The notes beneath the pieces are model-generated. The model had not been told where the DNA came from, searched no databases, and saw only the letters and a program-made list of their open reading frames with translations. Made by a program: the position numbers and the translations under genes. Source: Thiogranum longum (GTDB taxonomy: Bacteria; Pseudomonadota; Gammaproteobacteria; DSM-19610). From it: a DNA stretch of 64,000 nt. Below are positions 56,682-64,000 of this stretch, one piece after another. The stretch covers positions 505,580 to 569,579 of the forward strand of contig NZ_SMFX01000001.1 in assembly GCF_004339085.1 (NCBI RefSeq), written 5' to 3'. Positions within the stretch are counted from its first letter, which is position 1. Every line of letters starts with the position of its first letter.

Positions 56682-58283
56682 TTAACCATTGCTGGCGGAA
56701 AATTCAATGCGAAAGCAGCTGCCACCTGCTTCACTGCGCCGGTGGTAGCTGAGGTGTGCGCGGTTTTGTTCACAGAGTTCGCGGGCGATATACAGGCCCA
56801 GACCGGTACCGCTGTTCTCCGTGGTAAAGAACGGCTCGAAGATTTGCGTAGCAACCTCCCGGTCTATACCCGGGCCATTGTCCAGTATTTCGATTCGGAC
56901 CCTGCCGGCATGGTTCCCCGTGGCGCGTAATTCCACCGTGGCCTGTTCGGGAGAATGGCGCAGCGCATTTTTAGAGAGGTTGGAAAGTACCTGGCGAAGG
57001 TGGCCTGGGTCACATTCTATGCTCAGCTCGTCGTCACCGATGTCCAGAACGAGACGTGCTGCGTCTGCACCTTCGGTTTCGATAAACTCACCGTGGAACA
57101 GTCGCAGCCACTCACCCAGTCGCAGCTCCTGTGGCTGGCTGACCGAACGCCGGGACAGTTGCAGTATGCTTTCGATGATTTCATTCACACGTCGACTGTG
57201 GTTGTTAATGATTTCCGTGAGTCGTTTGTCACCGCCATTCAACGACCCGGACTCGGACAGTAACTGCGCAGCGTGACTGATGGCGCCAAGCGGATTGCGA
57301 ATTTCGTGTGCAATACTGGCGCTCATGCGTCCCAGGGAGGCGAGTTTGAGCTGCTGGCTTTGTTGTGCCAGTAGCGTATCGTCATCCAGCAGTACCAGCG
57401 TACCCGAACCCTGCGATGTTTCCAGGCGGGCAAAACGCGGTGTGAGGTCGGCGCCAGAGGCGCCAGCCTGAATACTTTCCGGTTGCAGCGCCGGGTTGTC
57501 ATGCCATCGCTCGATCTGTTCAGCGAGTGCCGGGGATAGTTTGCCGAGCGGCTGGCCTTCAGCGGTATTGAGATTCAGCAGTGCGCGTGCCCGGTCATTG
57601 GCGAGTCGGACCACACCATCCGGATCAACCACCAGGATGCCGGATTGTAACTGGTGGATGACATACTGGTTGAGTTGCTGGAGATTGGCGAGATCAATTC
57701 CGCGTTGTGTCGCCAGTGCCTCGCTCTCTCGCAGTCGGATGGCGAGCACATGCGCCAGGGCGGCAGTTGCGAACAGTACCAGGCCCATCAGCCCGGCACG
57801 GGTGACGGAACTGATGCTGGTGTTCTCGAGTTCCAGCAGTGAGACGCCGGTTTCGAGTAGCAGGGCGATGGATGCTACGGCGGCAAACAGGTACGCCATA
57901 CGCCCCGGTAGCAGCAGGGCGCCAACTGCAATGGTAATGACAAGCAGGGCGGTAAGTGGGCTGGAGACGCCACCGGTGGCGTGAATCAACAGGGACAGTG
58001 CGCCGATATCAGTGAATAACTGTACCATGGCCTGGAAGCGGAAACCGGGGCGCTCCAGACGGGTGGCGGTACCGGCAGCCAGACTGAATACCAGCCAGGC
58101 CAGTAGCGTGAAACGAAACAGGCCGTGATCCTGGACACCAAACGGGTTGCTGTCCTGCAGGGCGAAATACAGGACTGCCAGCAGGCCGGCAAGGATCAGG
58201 CGGTAGAAGGTCAGCAGGCGGAGTCGCTGCCAGACGATACGGGTTTCTATTTGTGCGTTATCAGGGTTGGCAGGCTTTGCCAT
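56682..58283 (-). CDS. pilS: Sensor histidine kinase PilS
   Basis: The 533-residue kinase has about six membrane helices (residues 25-182), a PAS-like region (about 205-300), the phospho-acceptor H326 in SIAHEIRNPLGAISHAAQLL, and ATP-binding boxes LSNLSKNALRHSPEQA, ILDNGPGID and TENSGTGLGLYIARELCEQN. In P. aeruginosa PilS senses pilin in the membrane; the same is likely here. It overlaps no neighbour but starts five bases after the PP0621-type gene. Confidence 0.96.
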   Translation of the reverse strand: MAKPANPDNAQIETRIVWQRLRLLTFYRLILAGLLAVLYFALQDSNPFGVQDHGLFRFTLLAWLVFSLAAGTATRLERPGFRFQAMVQLFTDIGALSLLIHATGGVSSPLTALLVITIAVGALLLPGRMAYLFAAVASIALLLETGVSLLELENTSISSVTRAGLMGLVLFATAALAHVLAIRLRESEALATQRGIDLANLQQLNQYVIHQLQSGILVVDPDGVVRLANDRARALLNLNTAEGQPLGKLSPALAEQIERWHDNPALQPESIQAGASGADLTPRFARLETSQGSGTLVLLDDDTLLAQQSQQLKLASLGRMSASIAHEIRNPLGAISHAAQLLSESGSLNGGDKRLTEIINNHSRRVNEIIESILQLSRRSVSQPQELRLGEWLRLFHGEFIETEGADAARLVLDIGDDELSIECDPGHLRQVLSNLSKNALRHSPEQATVELRATGNHAGRVRIEILDNGPGIDREVATQIFEPFFTTENSGTGLGLYIARELCEQNRAHLSYHRRSEAGGSCFRIEFSASNG

Positions 58284-58288
58284 ACGTG

Positions 58289-58510
58289 TCAGCGATCCTC
58301 GTCCCGGTGCTGCGTGGAGCAGTAGTCGCGGTCACCTTCATGGATAGCCTCACTGCGTGGCACAAAGGTGCCGCAGCGCGCGCAGCGCACCATGTCATCG
58401 ACCTGCTTTTTCCCGGGCTTCTCAATCGACGGGCTACGCGCCAGCCGGAACAGGATCCACACCACCAGTGCGATGCCGAGTAAAAAAATGAGTACGCGTA
58501 TGCCGAACAT
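58289..58510 (-). CDS. PP0621 family small membrane protein
   Basis: The 73-residue protein has one N-terminal membrane helix (about residues 3-25) and a cytoplasmic zinc-ribbon-like end with MVRCARCGTFVPRSEAI and a later cysteine (DYCSTQH). This matches the PP0621 family of unknown function. It is only five bases before pilS on the same strand, so it probably shares the pilSR transcript. A link to pilus control is inference from position. Confidence 0.88.
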   Translation of the reverse strand: MFGIRVLIFLLGIALVVWILFRLARSPSIEKPGKKQVDDMVRCARCGTFVPRSEAIHEGDRDYCSTQHRDEDR

Positions 58511-58610
58511 GGTGGTCTAGTGTACCTTATATGTCACGGGCTGCCAGTAAGGCTTTACTCCACCCCCGCTCTTTCCGCAGAATACAGGCCTTCGAATTCA
58601 GGAACCTGCC

Positions 58611-59783
58611 ATGCATCTACACGAATACCAGGCCAAGCAACTGTTCCGCAACTATGCGGTTCCCGTCCCGGATGGTCGAATGGTGGAATCTGCACCTGCC
58701 GCTGCCGAAGCCGCCAAATCATTGGGTGGCGATCGCTGGGTGGTCAAGGCGCAAGTACATGCCGGTGGGCGCGGCAAGGCCGGCGGAGTGAAGCTGCTGG
58801 ATGACATTGACGCGGTTCGTCAGTTTGCCGATGAACTGCTCGGCGGCCGGCTGGTCACCAGACAGACCGGCGAACCCGGTTTACCCATCCATCGCCTGCT
58901 GGTGGAAGGCGGTGTGGATATTGATCGTGAGTTGTATCTCGGCTTACTGGTAGACCGGCAATCGGAACGTATCACGGTCATGGCATCGCGTGCCGGGGGT
59001 ATGGATATCGAAGAGGTTGCGGCGAGTCAGCCTGACGCCATTCTCACAGAGGCCGTACACCCGGCCGTCGGACTGCAGCCCTATCAATGCAGGAACCTGG
59101 CCTTTGGCCTGGGCCTTGCGGGAGACCAGGTCAAGGCGTTTACCCGTATGCTGGGCGGGTTGTTCCGGTTGTTTGAGCAGGAAGATGCAAGCCTGGTGGA
59201 GATCAACCCGCTGGTAGTGACGCGTGACGGCGAACTGCTGGCGCTGGATGCCAAACTGGATATTGAAGATAACGCGCTTTACCGGCACCCGGCCACCAGC
59301 GACCTGCGTGACCCGACCCAGGAAGATGAAAAAGAGCGTGCCGCCAGCGAACACGGGCTGAACTACATCACCCTCGACGGCAACATCGCCTGCATGGTTA
59401 ACGGTGCAGGCCTCGCCATGGCGACCATGGACCTGATCAAGTTACACGGCGGTGAGCCGGCCAATTTTCTCGATGTAGGCGGCGGGGCAACAGCTGACAG
59501 GGTATCGGAGGCCTTTAAACTGATCCTCTCCGACACCAAGGTGCGTGCCATCCTGGTCAATATATTTGGCGGCATCGTGCGTTGCGACCTGATTGCCGAG
59601 GGTATTATCCAGGCGGTGGAGGAAGTCGGTGTTGAGCTTCCGGTCGTGGTGCGGCTGGAAGGTACCAACGTGGACCAGGGCAAGCAGCGGCTTGCAGATT
59701 CAGGCTTAAGCATTATCGCAGCCGAAGGGCTGACCGATGCAGCGCAGAAAGTCGTTGCCGCGACTGCCGGGCAAACATCATGA
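58611..59783 (+). CDS. sucC: Succinyl-CoA synthetase beta subunit
   Basis: The 390-residue ATP-grasp subunit works with SucD in the citric acid cycle, making ATP or GTP from succinyl-CoA. It begins [20 protein letters not shown] and has [38 protein letters not shown] and the C-terminal [16 protein letters not shown]. The ATG follows CAGGAAC. The stop overlaps the sucD start (ATGA). It is divergent from the PP0621-type gene. Confidence 0.98.
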   Translation: MHLHEYQAKQLFRNYAVPVPDGRMVESAPAAAEAAKSLGGDRWVVKAQVHAGGRGKAGGVKLLDDIDAVRQFADELLGGRLVTRQTGEPGLPIHRLLVEGGVDIDRELYLGLLVDRQSERITVMASRAGGMDIEEVAASQPDAILTEAVHPAVGLQPYQCRNLAFGLGLAGDQVKAFTRMLGGLFRLFEQEDASLVEINPLVVTRDGELLALDAKLDIEDNALYRHPATSDLRDPTQEDEKERAASEHGLNYITLDGNIACMVNGAGLAMATMDLIKLHGGEPANFLDVGGGATADRVSEAFKLILSDTKVRAILVNIFGGIVRCDLIAEGIIQAVEEVGVELPVVVRLEGTNVDQGKQRLADSGLSIIAAEGLTDAAQKVVAATAGQTS

Positions 59784-60651
59784 GTATTCTTGTCGATAAG
59801 AACACACGCGTCATTTGCCAGGGGTTCACTGGCAAGCAGGGCACATTCCATTCTGAACAGGCGCTGGCCTATGGAACGCAAATGGTCGGTGGGGTGACGC
59901 CGGGCAAGGGCGGCCAGACGCACCTTGAACTGCCGGTATTCAATACGGTGCAAGATGCAGTTGATGAAACCGCTGCCAATGCCAGCATGATTTATGTGCC
60001 TGCGGCATTTGCTGCCGACGCCATTCTGGAGGCTGCCGACGCCGGCATCGAGGTAATCGTCTGTATCACCGAGGGTATCCCGGTGCTGGATATGGTCAAG
60101 GTCAAGGCCGCGCTGGCGGGACGTCAGGTTCACCTGGTCGGCCCCAACTGCCCGGGCATCATTACCCCGGGTGAATGCAAGATCGGTATCATGCCCGGCG
60201 CCATTCACAAGCCCGGTAGCGTTGGTATTGTGTCGCGCTCAGGCACCCTGACGTATGAGGCGGTGTACCAGACCACCCAGGCGGGACTGGGGCAGACCAC
60301 CTGCGTGGGTATTGGTGGTGATCCTGTTCACGGACTGGAATTTATCGATTGCCTGGAACGCTTTGAGCGTGACCCGGATACCGAAGGAGTGATCCTGGTC
60401 GGAGAAATTGGTGGCAGTGCCGAAGAGGATGCTGCTGCCTTCATTGCGGATCACATGAACAAGCCGGTGGTTGCCTATATTGCGGGTGTGACGGCTCCGC
60501 CCGGCAAACGAATGGGCCATGCGGGCGCTATTATCAGTGGTGGCAAGGGAACTGCGGATGCCAAGTTTGCTGCGCTGGAGCAAGCCGGTGCGACAGTCGT
60601 GCGTTCTCCCGCTGACATGGGTGTGCGCATGCAGGAACTGCTGGCGGGATC

Positions 60652-60655
<4 letters not shown>
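59780..60655 (+). CDS. sucD: Succinyl-CoA synthetase alpha subunit
   Basis: The 291-residue subunit binds CoA and carries the phospho-histidine, here H247 in [15 protein letters not shown]. The CoA fold is at [16 protein letters not shown], and [19 protein letters not shown] is also typical. It overlaps sucC by four bases and the GTG of nadE by four bases (GTGA), so the three genes are translated in series. The 2-oxoglutarate dehydrogenase genes are not nearby. Confidence 0.98.
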
Positions 60656-62734
<2,079 letters not shown>

Positions 62735-62933
62735 GGGAAACTCTGACTACTTCGTCATTGCGAGGATGCCTTGATCTGAAGGGTAAGGTACCCGTAATGA
62801 AGCCCGTAGGGCTTCTATGGGCCGAAGTGGCGCGGCAATCTGTAACAGACTGATTCCATTGTATGAGATTGCCACGCTTCGCTCGCAATGACGTGAATTA
62901 TGAATCAAGTCAGAGGCTCTCTAAAACTTTCCC
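62735..62933. repeat. Nested inverted repeats between glnB and bamD
   Basis: An outer pair GGGAAA-CTCTGACT (62735-62748) and AGTCAGAG...TTTCCC (62908-62915 and 62928-62933) encloses a long CGTCATTGCGAG-type element (62753-62893). The inner element has ends CGTCATTGCGAG and CTCGCAATGACG, the CGCGGCAATCTG/AGATTGCC core, a small hairpin GAAGCCC-GTA-GGGCTTC, and the 41-base module (62766-62806) shared with the copy at 16,392. It separates two converging genes. Confidence 0.75.
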
Positions 62934-62936
62934 GGT

Positions 62937-63695
62937 TTACGGTGCAGCTTTCCCCGACACGGGGATCGCGGGCAAATTCCGGTCCAGCACACGCTGCGCG
63001 TCCTTGGCCAGATCGGTCATGCCCATCCGGGTGTAGGCCACGACCAGTACCTGCAATGCCTCACGGGCCGCCGGTGTGCGCTGGTAGTTCTCGATTACAT
63101 AACGTGCCCGGTTGGCAGCTGCAACCCAGGCTTCACGGCGCATGTAATAGCGGGCGACATTGATTTCATATTGTGCCAGCTGATTATGCAGGAAGATAAG
63201 CCGTTTTTTGCTGTCTTCCGCGTAGTGGCTGTCGGGAAATTTCTGTACCAGGGTTGTGAAATCGCTGAATGCATCGCGCAGGGCGCGTGTATCACGTTCT
63301 GACGGGTCGCGATTTGCCAGGCGATCGACAAGGCTCATGCCGCGGGTATAGTTGGCCAATCCCTTAAGGTAATAGGCGTAATCCAGGTGTTTGTTACCCG
63401 GGTTGTTGCGAATGAAGCGGTCCGCCGCGGCAATGGCTGAATCCGGCTCATCATATTTGTAGTAGGCATAGGCAATTTCCAGCTGTGCCTGCTGGGCATA
63501 TTTTCCGAACGGGTAACGGGCTTCCAGCTTCTCGAAGGTGTTGATGGCGGTTTCAAAATCCGACGAGGCGAGCGCATCCTTGGCGCGTTTATACAGTTCA
63601 TTGGCCGAGAGATTTCCCAGCTCGTCTTCGGCGGTCGTTGCGCAGCCGAGGGTGAATAATGCCGCCAGAAGCGGTATAAGGCGTAACCAGTGCAT
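62937..63695 (-). CDS. bamD: Outer membrane assembly lipoprotein BamD
   Basis: The 252-residue protein is BamD of the beta-barrel assembly machine. A lipoprotein signal ends in LGCA (C18 lipidated), and five TPR-like helical pairs follow (for example ELYKRAKDALASSDFETAIN and YAEDSKKRLIFLHNQLAQYE). The conserved LEARYPFGKYAQQAQLE and RYYMRREAWVAA segments are present. It is divergent from rluD, as in other gammaproteobacteria. Confidence 0.97.
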   Translation of the reverse strand: MHWLRLIPLLAALFTLGCATTAEDELGNLSANELYKRAKDALASSDFETAINTFEKLEARYPFGKYAQQAQLEIAYAYYKYDEPDSAIAAADRFIRNNPGNKHLDYAYYLKGLANYTRGMSLVDRLANRDPSERDTRALRDAFSDFTTLVQKFPDSHYAEDSKKRLIFLHNQLAQYEINVARYYMRREAWVAAANRARYVIENYQRTPAAREALQVLVVAYTRMGMTDLAKDAQRVLDRNLPAIPVSGKAAP

Positions 63696-63767
63696 CTGCC
63701 ATTTTTCCGGTTTTGAAAATCGAACCTAATTGTAAGGCCGCGAGCCGGCTGTTGGCCACCTGATTCC

Positions 63768-64000
63768 ATGTCTGAAACGATTTATCTCAACGGAACTATT
63801 CCCGAACAGGCTGCCGGAAGGCGCCTCGACCAGGTATTGGCCGAGCTTTTTTCCCGGTATTCCCGCAGCCGTCTCCAGCAATGGACGAAGCAGGGGCATG
63901 TTTTACTGGACGGAAAACCGGCCACGGTCAGGCAGCGGGTGCTGGGTGGCGAGGCGGTTGAGGTTCGCGCGGAGTTGCAGGAAGAAGGGGCTGTCGAAGC
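63768..64000 (+). CDS. rluD: 23S rRNA pseudouridine synthase RluD, 5' end (partial)
   Basis: The first 77 codons are visible before the window ends. They encode an N-terminal S4 RNA-binding domain (GRRLDQVLAELFSRYSRSRL, then GHVLLDGKPATVRQRVLGGE), typical of RluC/RluD-type synthases. The divergent place beside bamD identifies it as rluD, which modifies U1911, U1915 and U1917 in helix 69. The catalytic domain is outside the window. Confidence 0.9.
   Translation, partial: MSETIYLNGTIPEQAAGRRLDQVLAELFSRYSRSRLQQWTKQGHVLLDGKPATVRQRVLGGEAVEVRAELQEEGAVE

Overview
The window is a 64 kb piece of a gammaproteobacterial chromosome. It is moderately GC-rich and almost entirely housekeeping genes. Pointers to the group: the tuf-S10-spc-alpha ribosomal order, a uvrA/MFS/ssb neighbourhood, a full dcw cluster followed by lpxC-dciA-M23 peptidase-secA, a pilD-coaE-yacG-zapD group, type IV pilus genes with PilS/PilR, and a meso-DAP type MurE (DNPR motif). 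A free-living Chromatiales-like or Pseudomonas-like lineage would fit; the sequence alone does not name the genus. No rRNA, tRNA, CRISPR array, prophage or full insertion sequence was seen.

Layout. 1-13,774: 3' end of tuf, then rpsJ to rplQ (S10, spc and alpha operons with secY and rpoA), closed by a strong terminator. 13,800-16,480: a small accessory stretch with a SAM hydrolase-type protein, an unknown two-helix membrane protein, and a coupled pair (an unknown exported protein with two cysteines, then a TlpA-like thioredoxin). 16,500-22,430: uvrA (minus), divergent from a YajR-like MFS transporter and ssb, then a persulfide-dioxygenase-like metallo-hydrolase. 22,430-41,620: dcw cluster mraZ-rsmH-ftsL-ftsI-murE-murF-mraY-murD-ftsW-murG-murC-murB-ddlB-ftsQ-ftsA-ftsZ-lpxC, many genes joined by ATGA or GTGA overlaps. 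41,640-48,490: dciA (minus), M23 peptidase, secA, argJ, a MutT-ThiE fusion and a lipoprotein. 48,640-58,510 (all minus): zapD, yacG, coaE, pilD, pilC, pilB, pilA, pilR, pilS and a PP0621-family protein. 58,600-64,000: sucC-sucD-nadE, glnB, bamD (minus) and the 5' end of rluD.

How the genes work together. The left third makes ribosomes, RNA polymerase alpha and the Sec translocon. The middle makes peptidoglycan precursors and the divisome, with lipid A commitment (LpxC) and SecA downstream. The right third builds a type IV pilus under a two-component sigma-54 regulator; a good -24/-12 promoter lies upstream of pilA.

The least expected items are small. A 24-codon single-helix membrane ORF sits between mraY and murD with a good Shine-Dalgarno. 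A 58-codon ORF fills the murC-murB gap exactly, overlapping both neighbours by ATGA. A family of CGTCATTGCGAG inverted-repeat elements occurs at three transcription-unit boundaries, one copy nested in another inverted repeat. Three palindromes stand back to back between pilR and pilA. Mutually exclusive hairpins lie in the rpsJ leader. No clearly new multi-gene system was found.
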